Assembly (NCBI RefSeq): GCF_030009775.1
Contig: NZ_JASCTH010000010.1
Location: forward strand, 1-64,000
DNA from: Actinoplanes sandaracinus
Lineage (GTDB): Bacteria; Actinomycetota; Actinomycetes; Mycobacteriales; Micromonosporaceae
DNA: 64,000 nucleotides
Direction of reading: 5' to 3'
Below the pieces are notes generated by a model. It did not search any database. It had not been told where the DNA came from and saw only the letters and a program-made list of their open reading frames with translations. Below, piece by piece: positions 56,672 through 64,000 of the stretch. Both the position numbers and the translations under genes were made by a program. Numbering within the stretch: the stretch's first letter is position 1; every line of letters starts with the position of its first letter.

Positions 56672-58087
56672 ATGCCTCCTCACACCCTGTCCCGCCGGTC
56701 GTTCGCAGCGGCGCTCGCCGGAACCCTCGGCGTGGCCGTCCTCGGCGCGTGCGGCAGCGACGGACCGTCCCCGGCCACCGGTCCGGCGACGGCGACGGCC
56801 GGCAGCGGGCTGTTCGACGCCAGCGTGGTGCACGACATCGACGTCACGTTCGCGCGGGCCCACTACGACGCGATGATCGACGCCTATCTCAAGGACGAGA
56901 CGAAGAACTGGATCGAGGCGACGGTCACCGTCGACGGGACGACGTTCGAGAAGGCGGGGCTGCGGCTCAAGGGGAACTCGTCGCTGCGCGGGCTGACGAA
57001 GTCCGGCACGGCCGGCGCGGACCAGGGCGGTGGCGGGCCCGGTGGCGGCGGCCCGGGCGGCAGTGTCTCCGCCGAGAACCCGCAGGACCTGCCGTGGCTG
57101 GTGCGGCTCGACAAGTTCGTGGACGGGCAGGCGCTCGGCGGCTGGACCGAGTTCGTCGTCCGGTCGAACAACTCCGGCAGCGCCCTCAACGAGGCCGTCG
57201 CGCTGGAACTGCTCGGCCTCGCCGGGCTGGCCACCCAGAGATCCGTCTCGGCCCGGCTCGCCGTCAACGGCGGCGCCGAGGTGCTGCGCCTGGTCATCGA
57301 GAACCCGGGCGACAAGTGGGACGCCGACAACTTCAGCGCGGCCGGCATCCTCTACAAGGCCGAGGCCGGTGGCGACTACAGCTACCGGGGTGACGACGCC
57401 GCCGCGTACGAGGACGTCTTCGACCAGGAGACCGACACCGGCAATCCGAACCTGGCGCCGCTCACCGCGTTCCTCAAGTTCGTCAACGAGTCCGACGACG
57501 CCAGCTTCCGCGCCGACCTGGGCAGGCACCTGGACGTCGCGGCGTTCGCGAACTATCTGGCCGTCCAGGAGCTGGTCAAGAACTCCGACGACATCGACGG
57601 GCCGGGCAACAACTCCTACCTGCGCTACACCACCGGCGCCGGCCGGTTCACCGTCGTCGCCTGGGACCACAACCTCGCCTTCAGCAGCATGGGCGGACGC
57701 GGCGGCAACCGTGGCGCCGTGCCGGGCGGCGACAACGGCGGCGCCGTGCCGGGCGGCGGCGTCGCGCCGGGCGGCGGCGTCGCGCCGGGCGGCGGCGTCG
57801 CGCCGGGCGGCGGCGTCGCGCCGGGCGGCGGCGACATCGGCGGCCGGCCGAAAACCCGGATGGGCGGCCGCGCCAACATCCTCGTCGAGCGGTTCAACGC
57901 CGACACCACCTTCAAGGCGTCGTACGAGAAGGCGCTCACCGACCTCAGGGCCCGCCTCTACACCAGCGGCAAGGCGGCCGAGATCCTGCGGGCCCGGGCC
58001 GCCGTGCTGACCGCCCAGACGAGCGACCTGATCAGCGCCGACACCGTCGCCACGGAGTCCGCCGCCATCGAGGCCCACTTCGTCTGA
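56672..58087 (+). CDS. Exported CotH-like protein kinase
   Basis: A 471-residue CotH-family protein. The N-terminus has a Tat-type lipoprotein signal (LSRRSFAAALAG, then lipobox VLGAC with Cys27). CotH features follow: VHDIDVTFARAHYDAMI, GLRLKGNSSLRGL, the loop PWLVRLDKFVDGQALGG, FANYLAVQELVKNSDDIDGPGNNSYLRY and the metal-binding VVAWDHNLAF. The CotH fold is an atypical, extracellular kinase. Two low-complexity glycine insertions are present; the second (about 340-395) is encoded by five 18-bp repeats and splits the C-terminal lobe. Confidence 0.9.
   Translation: MPPHTLSRRSFAAALAGTLGVAVLGACGSDGPSPATGPATATAGSGLFDASVVHDIDVTFARAHYDAMIDAYLKDETKNWIEATVTVDGTTFEKAGLRLKGNSSLRGLTKSGTAGADQGGGGPGGGGPGGSVSAENPQDLPWLVRLDKFVDGQALGGWTEFVVRSNNSGSALNEAVALELLGLAGLATQRSVSARLAVNGGAEVLRLVIENPGDKWDADNFSAAGILYKAEAGGDYSYRGDDAAAYEDVFDQETDTGNPNLAPLTAFLKFVNESDDASFRADLGRHLDVAAFANYLAVQELVKNSDDIDGPGNNSYLRYTTGAGRFTVVAWDHNLAFSSMGGRGGNRGAVPGGDNGGAVPGGGVAPGGGVAPGGGVAPGGGVAPGGGDIGGRPKTRMGGRANILVERFNADTTFKASYEKALTDLRARLYTSGKAAEILRARAAVLTAQTSDLISADTVATESAAIEAHFV
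57743..57832 (+). repeat. Five in-frame 18-bp repeats inside the cotH-like gene
   Basis: Four identical units GTCGCGCCGGGCGGCGGC (57761-57832) preceded by one variant (57743-57760), encoding VAPGGG repeats. Confidence 0.95.
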
Positions 58088-58109
58088 GGCCGGCGTGGAC
58101 CACCGTTGC

Positions 58110-58126
58110 TAGCGTCGGCGGGCATG
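58110..58126 (+). promoter_or_regulatory. -10 box fused to a leaderless start
   Basis: TAGCGT (58110-58115), 8 nt, then ATG at 58124. Confidence 0.55.
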
Positions 58127-58921
58127 ACGCGGACGGACGTGGTGCAGGCGACGACCGGGCGGTACCTCGCCGCGATCGACGACGCCCTGCCCGGATTCGT
58201 GGAGATGCTGTTCGTGACGGGGTCGGCCGCCCTCGGCGCGTTCGAGCCGGGCGCCAGCGACATCGACACCATGATCGTGACCGCCCGGCCGCCCGGCCCG
58301 GCCGACCTCGCCGCCATGGCCGAGGTGCACGCGGCGATGCCGCGTCGCCCGCACTTCGACGGCGTCTACCTGGACCGGGACACGTTCCGCCGGCAGCCGG
58401 CCGACCAGCGGCCGACACCGTTCGTCGTGAACGGGGAGTTCCGGGCGGACCAGCCGTGCGGTGAGCTGCACCCGGTGCTGTGGCTGCTCCTGAGCCGTTA
58501 CGGCAGGACGGTCCGCGGGCCCGCCGTCGCCGATCTCGGCCTGACCGTCGATGCCACGGCCCTGCGCCGGTACAACCTGGACAACCTGAAGACGTACTGG
58601 GCGCATCTCGCGGCCGAGGGCCGCCGGACCCTCGCCACGATGCCCGCCGAGGCGGCGGTGGACGCTGAACCTGTCGCCTGGGCGGTGCTCGGGCCGGCGC
58701 GACTGCATTTCACGCTGGCACACGAGGACATCGTCTCCAAGGCCGGGGCCGGCGAATACCTGGCCGACCACTTCCCGCGGTACGCCTGCTTGGCGGACCG
58801 CGCGGTGCGATCACGCCGGGGCGAGCAGGTCGCGTTCACCGTCGCCGACGGGCGGGCGGGCGCGGACTCCATCGACGCCGTGATCGAGGACGCCTGGCGC
58901 CGGTGGGGCCACCTCTGCTGA
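58124..58921 (+). CDS. AadA-like nucleotidyltransferase
   Basis: A 265-residue protein with an N-terminal polymerase-beta-type nucleotidyltransferase fold. FVTGSAALGAFEPGASDIDTMIV is the GSxxxG-x-SDID active site; the metal-binding acids are the two Asp of SDID. A helical C-terminal domain with YNLDNLKTYWAHLA and LGPARLHFTLAHEDIVSKAGAGEYL matches the ANT(3'')-type adenylyltransferases (DUF4111). It may adenylylate an aminoglycoside or another small molecule; resistance is not proven by sequence. Confidence 0.85.
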   Translation: MTRTDVVQATTGRYLAAIDDALPGFVEMLFVTGSAALGAFEPGASDIDTMIVTARPPGPADLAAMAEVHAAMPRRPHFDGVYLDRDTFRRQPADQRPTPFVVNGEFRADQPCGELHPVLWLLLSRYGRTVRGPAVADLGLTVDATALRRYNLDNLKTYWAHLAAEGRRTLATMPAEAAVDAEPVAWAVLGPARLHFTLAHEDIVSKAGAGEYLADHFPRYACLADRAVRSRRGEQVAFTVADGRAGADSIDAVIEDAWRRWGHLC

Positions 58922-58952
58922 ATTGGCCCGGAGCGGCGGGGCCGGCAGTCCG

Positions 58953-58968
58953 TAACGTCGCGGCCATG
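58953..58968 (+). promoter_or_regulatory. -10 box fused to a leaderless start
   Basis: TAACGT (58953-58958), 7 nt, then ATG at 58966. Confidence 0.6.
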
Positions 58969-59826
58969 ACCGTGGGATTCGTCGGGCTCGGCGTGATGGG
59001 ACAGCCGATGGCCCTCAACCTGGCCCGAGCCGGGACCGAACTGATCGTCTGGAACCGCACACCCGAGCGGGCCGGGCCGCTGCGTGCCGCGGGAGCGACC
59101 GTGGCCGCCGATGTGGCGGGGGTGTTCGCCGAGGCGCAGACCGTCATCATGATGCTGGCGAACGACCAGGTCATCGACAGTGTCCTCGGGCGGGGGACCG
59201 ACGGCTTCGCGAAGCTGGTGGCCGGGCGGAGGGTCGTGCACATGGGGACGACCGCGCCCGCGTACTCGGGCGGTCTCGCCGCTGATGTCACGGCCGCCGG
59301 TGGGTCGTACGCCGAAGCCCCGGTCTCGGGATCTCGCGGCCCGGCGGAGACGGGCGACCTGGTGGTGATGATCGCCGGCGGCGATCCCGGGCTGGAGGAC
59401 CTGCTGCGGCCGATGTGCCGGGAGATCGTGCGGTGCGGCGCCGTGCCCGGGGCTCTGCTGATGAAGCTGGCGGTCAACACGTTCCTGATCAGCATGGTCA
59501 CCGGGCTGGCCGAGGCGTTCCACTTCGCCGGGCGGCACGGCCTCGACCCGGGGACGCTGCTGACCGCCCTGGACGCCGGGCCGATGGCCAGCACCGTGTC
59601 CCGGGTGAAGGGGCGCAAGCTGCGCGACCAGGACTTCGAGGTGCAGGCCGCGCTCCGCGACGTGCTCTACAACAGCGAGCTCGTGGTGGACGCGGCGCGC
59701 CGGGCAGGGATCGCGTCGCCGCTGCTGGACGCGTGCCGGGAGCTGTACGCCGAGGCGGCCGCGGCGGGTTACAGCGGTGCGGACATGGCCGCGGTGGTGC
59801 GCGCCTTCGACGCCAGAAGCCGGTGA
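58966..59826 (+). CDS. 3-hydroxyisobutyrate dehydrogenase-family oxidoreductase
   Basis: A 286-residue beta-hydroxyacid dehydrogenase. The NAD(P) motif VGFVGLGVMGQPMALNLARAG and VWNRTPER open the protein; the substrate motif is EAPVSGSRGPAETGDL; the catalytic lysine is in LLMKLAVNTFLI near 169. The family includes 3-hydroxyisobutyrate, tartronate semialdehyde and imine reductases. NRT after the second strand suggests NADP preference. The 3' end overlaps the convergent exporter gene by 58 bp. Confidence 0.92.
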   Translation: MTVGFVGLGVMGQPMALNLARAGTELIVWNRTPERAGPLRAAGATVAADVAGVFAEAQTVIMMLANDQVIDSVLGRGTDGFAKLVAGRRVVHMGTTAPAYSGGLAADVTAAGGSYAEAPVSGSRGPAETGDLVVMIAGGDPGLEDLLRPMCREIVRCGAVPGALLMKLAVNTFLISMVTGLAEAFHFAGRHGLDPGTLLTALDAGPMASTVSRVKGRKLRDQDFEVQAALRDVLYNSELVVDAARRAGIASPLLDACRELYAEAAAAGYSGADMAAVVRAFDARSR

Positions 59827-60665
59827 TCGCGTTCCACCCGCCGGCCCCCGAACGTGCCGGCCAGCACGAGGGCGATTCCGGCGATCGCCAGGACGGTCAG
59901 GTGCTCGCCGCCGACGCCGACGCCGATCAGGACCGCCCACACCGGCTCGGTGCCGAGCAGCAGGCTGGCCCGCGCGGCGGACGTGCGGCGGATCGCCCAC
60001 AGCTGCACCAGGAACGCGAACACGCTGCAGCCGAGCGCGAGATACAGCACGCCGAGCCATTCGGTGGCCCCGAAGGAGGCGGCCGTGGGCAGCAACGCCG
60101 GCCCCGCGGCGACCGTGAAGACGACGGTCCCGGTCACCAGTTGCAGCGTCGTCAGGGTGACGGTGTCGTGCTGCCGCGCCAGCCGTCCGGAGAGGGTGAC
60201 GTGCGCGGCGCGGACCACGGCGGCGGCCAGCATGAGGGCGTCACCGGCCGACGGCGCGCGCAGCCCGGGCCCCGCCACCAGCAGCGCCACCCCGGCCGTC
60301 GCGACACCGGCGGCCAGGAAGAACCGTCCCGGCAGCCACCGGCGCCGGACCGCGCACTCCAGGATCGGGGTGAGCAGGATCGTCAGGCTGATCAGCACCC
60401 CGGCGTTGGTGGCGCTGGTGAGCGACACCCCGTACGTCTCCAGCACCAGCACCGACGCCTGCGTGCACCCGAGCAGGACGCCCACGCCGGTTTCCCGCCG
60501 GGTCGGCCGGCGGCGGACCATCAGCGGCAGCATGGCGGCGGTCGACACCAGATAGCGCAGCGCCAGCACCACCAGCACCCCGCCGGTCACCACCAGGGTC
60601 TTGGCCGCCAGATAGCTGCTGCCCCACACCAGGGCCACGGCCAGCAGCAGAAGGTCTCCCATCAC
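59769..60665 (-). CDS. DMT-superfamily (EamA) transporter
   Basis: A 298-residue carrier with ten predicted helices in two EamA repeats. The first begins GDLLLLAVALVWGSSYLAAKT and includes the family's TNAGVLISLTILLTPIL helix; the second has GCSVFAFLVQLWAI and LLLGTEPVWAVLIG. EamA proteins export amino acids or metabolites. A TTG at 60701 is possible, but GTG 60665 has CAGGCT 7 nt upstream and matches the family start. It is divergent from a LysR gene that probably regulates it. Confidence 0.9.
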   Translation of the reverse strand: MMGDLLLLAVALVWGSSYLAAKTLVVTGGVLVVLALRYLVSTAAMLPLMVRRRPTRRETGVGVLLGCTQASVLVLETYGVSLTSATNAGVLISLTILLTPILECAVRRRWLPGRFFLAAGVATAGVALLVAGPGLRAPSAGDALMLAAAVVRAAHVTLSGRLARQHDTVTLTTLQLVTGTVVFTVAAGPALLPTAASFGATEWLGVLYLALGCSVFAFLVQLWAIRRTSAARASLLLGTEPVWAVLIGVGVGGEHLTVLAIAGIALVLAGTFGGRRVERDHRLLASKARTTAAMSAPL

Positions 60666-60678
60666 ACCGGGAAGCCTG
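60663..60678 (-). promoter_or_regulatory. -10 box fused to a leaderless start
   Basis: On the minus strand CAGGCT (60678-60673), 7 nt, then GTG (60665). Confidence 0.45.
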
Positions 60679-60737
60679 CGGCCCGCCGATGCGGTAGACA
60701 AGACGCGTACCTCTGAACCGACGATGTAGTGGAGCTA

Positions 60738-61625
60738 ATGGATCCGCATCACCTGAGACTGCTGCGTGAGCTCGGCGAGCGGGGCAGCGTCGCCGCGGTG
60801 GCCCACGCCCTGCACATCACGCCGTCGGCGGTGTCCCAGCAGTTGAACACACTGCAGCGCTCGGCCCGAGTGCCGTTGACCGAGCGCAGCGGCCGGCGGC
60901 TGGTGCTGACCGAGGCGGGCCGGGCCCTGGCGGCCGCCGCGGTGGAGGTGATGACCGCGCTGGACCGGGCGTCCCGGGCGGTCGGCGACTATCTCGACGA
61001 TCCCGGCACGCCGGTCCGGGTGGCCGCGTTCCACAGCGCCGGCCTGACCTGGTTCGCGCCGTTGATCAACAAGCTGGCGGAGACCGGCGGGCCGCCGGTG
61101 CGCTGCGCCGACGAGGACGTGGCGCACGCCGACTTCCCCGCCCTGGTCGGCGACCACGATCTGGTGCTGGCGCACCGGCTCGCGCACAGCCCGCCGTGGC
61201 CGGCCGACCGGCTCGCCGTGGTGCCGCTGATCTGGGAACCGCTCTACGTCGCCATGCCGGCCGGCCATCCGCTCGCCGGGCGGGATCCGCTCACCGCCTC
61301 GGACGTGGCCGGGGCGCCGTGGATCAGCGTCCACCGGGGATTTCCGCTGGAGGGCGTGCTCACGGCGATCGCGGCGGCGGCCGGGCGGCCGTTGGACATC
61401 ACGCACCGGATCAACGAGTTCACCGTGGCGGCGTCGGTGGTCGCGTCCGGGGCGGCGCTGGCGCTGCTGCCGGGACGGACCACCGTGCCGGACCCGAGGC
61501 TGGTGTTGCGGCCGCTCGCCGATCTGCCGGCCGGCCGTTACATCGACGTGCTGGCCCGGCCGGAGACCCTGCACCGGGCCGCGGTCCGGACCGTTCTGGA
61601 GACGCTGCGCACGATCGCCGGCTAG
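60738..61625 (+). CDS. LysR-family regulator, probable activator of the DMT exporter
   Basis: A 295-residue LysR protein. The winged helix (about 1-60) has LRLLRELGERGSVAAVAHALHITPSAVSQQLNTLQR, then the linker and a periplasmic-binding-like effector domain (about 90-290). The DNA-binding segment is intact, while the effector domain is of the short actinomycete type. GGAG precedes ATG 60738. It is divergent from the EamA-type exporter with a 72-bp gap, the usual layout for a LysR target. Confidence 0.92.
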   Translation: MDPHHLRLLRELGERGSVAAVAHALHITPSAVSQQLNTLQRSARVPLTERSGRRLVLTEAGRALAAAAVEVMTALDRASRAVGDYLDDPGTPVRVAAFHSAGLTWFAPLINKLAETGGPPVRCADEDVAHADFPALVGDHDLVLAHRLAHSPPWPADRLAVVPLIWEPLYVAMPAGHPLAGRDPLTASDVAGAPWISVHRGFPLEGVLTAIAAAAGRPLDITHRINEFTVAASVVASGAALALLPGRTTVPDPRLVLRPLADLPAGRYIDVLARPETLHRAAVRTVLETLRTIAG

Positions 61626-61732
61626 CCCACCGCCCGCCGGCATCTGTCGTGTCCGGCGCTCGCCGCGAGTGCCTGAGGCAGAAGGTAGGGGCCGCGCGTG
61701 TGTCTGTCGTCCGCCGTGATGAGGACGGCGTC

Positions 61733-62641
61733 TCACCCGCGGGACGGAGACGTGGTGGGGTCGGTCTGGGGGAGGGCGGACAGGAAGGCGGCGACGGCGG
61801 GATGGCCGGCGGCGCCCTGCCGGAAGGCGGCGCGGGTGCGGCGGCGGGTGGGCAGCGGCAGCAGCCGGACGCCCTCAGGGGTCCGGCCGGTGGCCAGTTG
61901 CGGGACCACCGCGACGCCCTGTCCGGCGGCGACCAGGGCGAGGACCGTGCCGAAGTCGTCGATCCGGTGCCGGGCCTTCGGGGTGAACCCGGACGAGCGG
62001 CAGATCTGCAGAGTGGCGGTGTGACAGAGCGTGCCGGGCGTGGCGAGGATCCAGTCCGCGTCCCGGAAGTCTCGCAGCGTGCCCGAGTCCCGCGGAGTGG
62101 TCGGAGCCGGCGATCCGACGGCCAGGTGTACCGCCTCGTCCAGCAGCGGCACGCTGTCCAAGCCCTGGTCGACGTCGAGCGGGACGACGTCGTAGTCCTG
62201 GATCAGGCCGACGTCGAGACGCCGGTCCAGCAGCGCGGCCGGGACCTCGGCCGGATCGAGTTCGGTGACCATCAGGTCCAGGGCGGCGTGCTGCTCACCC
62301 AGCGTCACCAGGGCGGGGGTGAGCAGGGTGCGGATCGCGGACGGGAACGCGCCGATGCGCAACTCGCCGGAGACGCCGGTGCGGACGGCGGCGAGCGCGG
62401 CGCCGGTGCGTTCCAGGGCGGCCAGGACCACCTCGGCGTGCTGCACCAGGAGCCGTCCGGCGGCGGTCAGGGCGACCCGGCGGCCGGTGCGTTCCAGCAG
62501 GGGCACGCCGGCCTCGCGCTCCAGCGCGGACAGTTGCTGGGAGACCGCCGACGGGGTGTACGTGTGTGCCGCCGCGACGGCGGCGATCGTCTGAAGGCGG
62601 GCCAGGTCGCACAGCAGGCGCAGGCGGCGGACGTCGAGCAT
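61733..62641 (-). CDS. LysR-family regulator next to a DapA-family gene
   Basis: A 302-residue LysR protein: helix-turn-helix LRLLCDLARLQTIAAVAAAH with YTPSAVSQQLSALEREAG, and effector domain starting LRIGAFPSAIRTLLTPAL and including VLALVAAGQGVAVVPQLA. It resembles the preceding LysR gene in its N-terminus but is clearly a different subgroup. It is divergent from the DapA-family gene with a 71-bp shared promoter, so it probably regulates it. Confidence 0.93.
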   Translation of the reverse strand: MLDVRRLRLLCDLARLQTIAAVAAAHTYTPSAVSQQLSALEREAGVPLLERTGRRVALTAAGRLLVQHAEVVLAALERTGAALAAVRTGVSGELRIGAFPSAIRTLLTPALVTLGEQHAALDLMVTELDPAEVPAALLDRRLDVGLIQDYDVVPLDVDQGLDSVPLLDEAVHLAVGSPAPTTPRDSGTLRDFRDADWILATPGTLCHTATLQICRSSGFTPKARHRIDDFGTVLALVAAGQGVAVVPQLATGRTPEGVRLLPLPTRRRTRAAFRQGAAGHPAVAAFLSALPQTDPTTSPSRG

Positions 62642-62699
62642 CAGTTCAGCTTACGTGTCACGGTAGGAATGTGAACTGGACCTGATGCTCGGTGCGGCG

Positions 62700-62715
62700 C
62701 AGGCTGATGGGCATG
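62700..62715 (+). promoter_or_regulatory. -10 box fused to a leaderless start
   Basis: CAGGCT (62700-62705), 7 nt, then ATG at 62713. Confidence 0.45.
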
Positions 62716-63561
62716 ACCTTGACCGGGATCTTCGTACCACTGATCACGCCCTTCGCCGCCGACGGCGCCGTGGCCCTCGACGTGCTGGCCCGCCTCGGCC
62801 ACGAGGTCCTCGACGACGGCGCGGCCGGGCTGGTGGCCCTCGGCACGACCGGGGAGCCGGCCTCGCTGACACCCGCCGAGCAGGAGGCCGTCGTCGACGT
62901 GATCGCCGGCGTCAGCCGGGAACGCGGGACACCGCTGCTGGTCGGCGCACGGATGGACCTCGCCGCCCGGCCCGGCGTCACCGCCGCGCTCAGCCTGGTG
63001 CCGCCGTTCGTGCGGCCGGGCGAGGCCGGGGTGATCGCCCACTTCGAGACGCTGGCCGGAACGGTGCCGCTGGTGATCTACCACGTGCCGTACCGGACCG
63101 GGCAGGACCTGACGCCCGCCACGATCCGACGGCTGGCCGCCATCCCCGGCGTGATCGGCATGAAGTACGCCACCGGGTCGGTCGATGCCGGGACCGTCGA
63201 CCTGCTCGGCGACCTGCCGGACGGGTTCGCGCTGCTCGGCGGGGACGATCCGGTGATCTCGCCGCTGCTCGCCCTCGGAGCGCCCGGCGGCATCTTGGCG
63301 TCGGCCCACCTGGAGACCCGGTCGTTCGCCGAGCTGGCGTCAGCCTGGCGGGCCGGGGACGCCGAACGGGCCCGGGCCCTCGGCAACCGGCTCGCGGGAC
63401 TCTCCCGTGCCCTGTTCGCCGAGCCCAACCCCACCGTGATCAAGGCGGTGCTGCACGATCACGGCCGCATTCCCACGGCGGCGGTACGGCTGCCGCTCCT
63501 GCAGGCCGCGGCCGGGCGGCTCAGCGGGCTGACGCCGGGCCGAGCACCGACACCTCGGTGA
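62713..63561 (+). CDS. DapA-family (dihydrodipicolinate synthase-like) aldolase/lyase
   Basis: A 282-residue TIM-barrel class I aldolase. The substrate-carboxylate motif is GTTGEPASLT near 43; the catalytic Tyr is in VIYHVPYRTG near 125, and the Schiff-base Lys in GMKYATGS near 153. The family includes dihydrodipicolinate synthase, N-acetylneuraminate lyase and 2-keto-3-deoxy sugar-acid aldolases. With a divergent LysR rather than lysine genes beside it, a catabolic or paralogous role is likelier than housekeeping DapA. The 3' end overlaps the convergent methyltransferase by 41 bp. Confidence 0.9.
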   Translation: MTLTGIFVPLITPFAADGAVALDVLARLGHEVLDDGAAGLVALGTTGEPASLTPAEQEAVVDVIAGVSRERGTPLLVGARMDLAARPGVTAALSLVPPFVRPGEAGVIAHFETLAGTVPLVIYHVPYRTGQDLTPATIRRLAAIPGVIGMKYATGSVDAGTVDLLGDLPDGFALLGGDDPVISPLLALGAPGGILASAHLETRSFAELASAWRAGDAERARALGNRLAGLSRALFAEPNPTVIKAVLHDHGRIPTAAVRLPLLQAAAGRLSGLTPGRAPTPR

Positions 63562-64000
63562 GCTGCATGTCCTCGGCGGCGCCCAGCCCGAACACGCGGT
63601 AACTGGTCAGCACCTCCAACTGCCCGCCCGGAAGATGACCGCGGTCCGGGTCGCCGACCAGGAAATACGCGCCGCGGGCAGCGGCCCGGCGCAGGAAGCC
63701 CTGCATGCGTTCGGCCAGGCCGACGGCGTAGAAACCGTCGCCGACCAGGATCACCTCGGCGTCACCGCCGTCGCCGTCGAGGAGCTCGTCCTGGTCGAGC
63801 CGCACCGTGACCGCGTTGGCCTGGGCGTTCATCGTGACCGCCGCCAGCGCGTTCGGGTCGATGTCGTTCGCGGTCACCGACGTGGCGCCGGCCCGGGCCG
63901 CGGCGATGGCAGCCAGCCCGCAGCCGGAGGCGACGTCGAGCACCGAACGGCCGGCCACCACCTCGGGGTGGTCCAGGACGTACCTGGCCAGCGCCTGGCC
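63521..64000 (-). CDS. SAM-dependent methyltransferase, 5' end outside the window
   Basis: The 159 C-terminal residues are present and the frame is still open at the window edge (the segment beginning QALARYVLDHPEVV). The SAM-binding motif I is VLDVASGCGLAAIAAARAGA, motif II is VTANDIDPNALAAV, and an acidic loop DELLDGDGGDAEVILVGDGFY takes the place of the usual post-II motif. This is the ETFB-lysine/nicotinamide N-methyltransferase-like class that modifies protein lysines or small amines. The start lies beyond base 64000. Confidence 0.88.
   Translation of the reverse strand, partial: GQALARYVLDHPEVVAGRSVLDVASGCGLAAIAAARAGATSVTANDIDPNALAAVTMNAQANAVTVRLDQDELLDGDGGDAEVILVGDGFYAVGLAERMQGFLRRAAARGAYFLVGDPDRGHLPGGQLEVLTSYRVFGLGAAEDMQLTEVSVLGPASAR

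Noticed and set aside
53869..58087. A natural-product cluster (PP-loop, mannosyltransferase, CotH kinase)
   Set aside because: Genes are on different strands, separated by terminators, and no core biosynthetic enzyme is present.

Overview
The window is very GC-rich, densely coded DNA from a filamentous actinomycete. The best fit is the Micromonosporaceae (Actinoplanes-like). This is an inference from gene content: an F420-type LLM oxidoreductase, an MptB-type polyprenyl-phosphomannose mannosyltransferase, a DivIVA-like coiled-coil protein, DUF4383 and DUF2243 membrane proteins, a SigB/SigF-type sigma factor, and many GTG starts that look leaderless. It is chromosomal accessory DNA. I see no rRNA, tRNA, CRISPR array or intact transposase.

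Layout. 0-8.4 kb: the tail of a truncated CDS, an 8-bp minisatellite, a membrane-anchored alpha/beta hydrolase, a NarL-type two-component system, a divergent PadR / ABC ATPase / FtsX-permease operon, and an ECF sigma factor with a membrane partner. 8.6-16.4 kb: two GNAT enzymes, an NTF2-like protein, a sugar O-acetyltransferase, a ROK repressor divergent from an MFS carrier, a DUF1963 protein and a PhoX-like phosphatase. 16.5-18 kb: decayed DNA, with a remnant resembling a PET-hydrolase/cutinase gene and a MarR gene carrying two single-base deletions. 18-30 kb: LytR-CpsA-Psr protein, secreted propeller, quinone reductase, LacI repressor facing a UxaA-type sugar-acid dehydratase, a CooC/ParA-like ATPase and a large secreted beta-helix protein. 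29.7-33.3 kb: an SPFH protein and a divergent NAD-kinase-like protein, opposed to a Nudix/NrtR regulator with two palindromes between them, then an XRE/membrane-protein pair. 33-39 kb: chemoreceptor, DivIVA-like protein, MarR/Old Yellow Enzyme pair and TetR/LLM pair, both pairs with clear palindromic operators.

39-52 kb holds what I regard as the most interesting system. A SigB/SigF-type sigma factor is fused to a C-terminal STAS (anti-anti-sigma) domain whose usual phospho-serine position is alanine. Around it lie seven promoter-like sites of the form GTTT-N15-GGGTAG, all with exactly 15-bp spacing. They precede the sigma gene itself, a small acidic protein, an SDR with a membrane tail, a DUF4383 protein, a FAD/Rieske oxidoreductase, a two-gene operon ending in a zinc alcohol dehydrogenase, and a DUF2243/CtaG operon. 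This looks like a locally encoded general-stress regulon. A 35-residue protein with 23 lysines is embedded in the same stretch. The interval 44-47.4 kb is almost gene-free around a second LacI gene and is packed with tandem repeats.

52-64 kb: a PmoA-like protein behind a perfect LacI-type palindrome, a protein of unknown function, a PP-loop-like ATPase, the mannosyltransferase, a CotH-like kinase, an AadA-like nucleotidyltransferase, a 3-hydroxyisobutyrate-dehydrogenase-family enzyme, a DMT exporter divergent from a LysR gene, a second LysR gene divergent from a DapA-family aldolase/lyase, and a 5'-truncated methyltransferase.

Most gene starts were re-chosen from ribosome-binding sites, or from a -10 hexamer lying 6-8 nt upstream of the start codon. 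No database search was possible, so family assignments rest on recognisable motifs and remembered family architecture.
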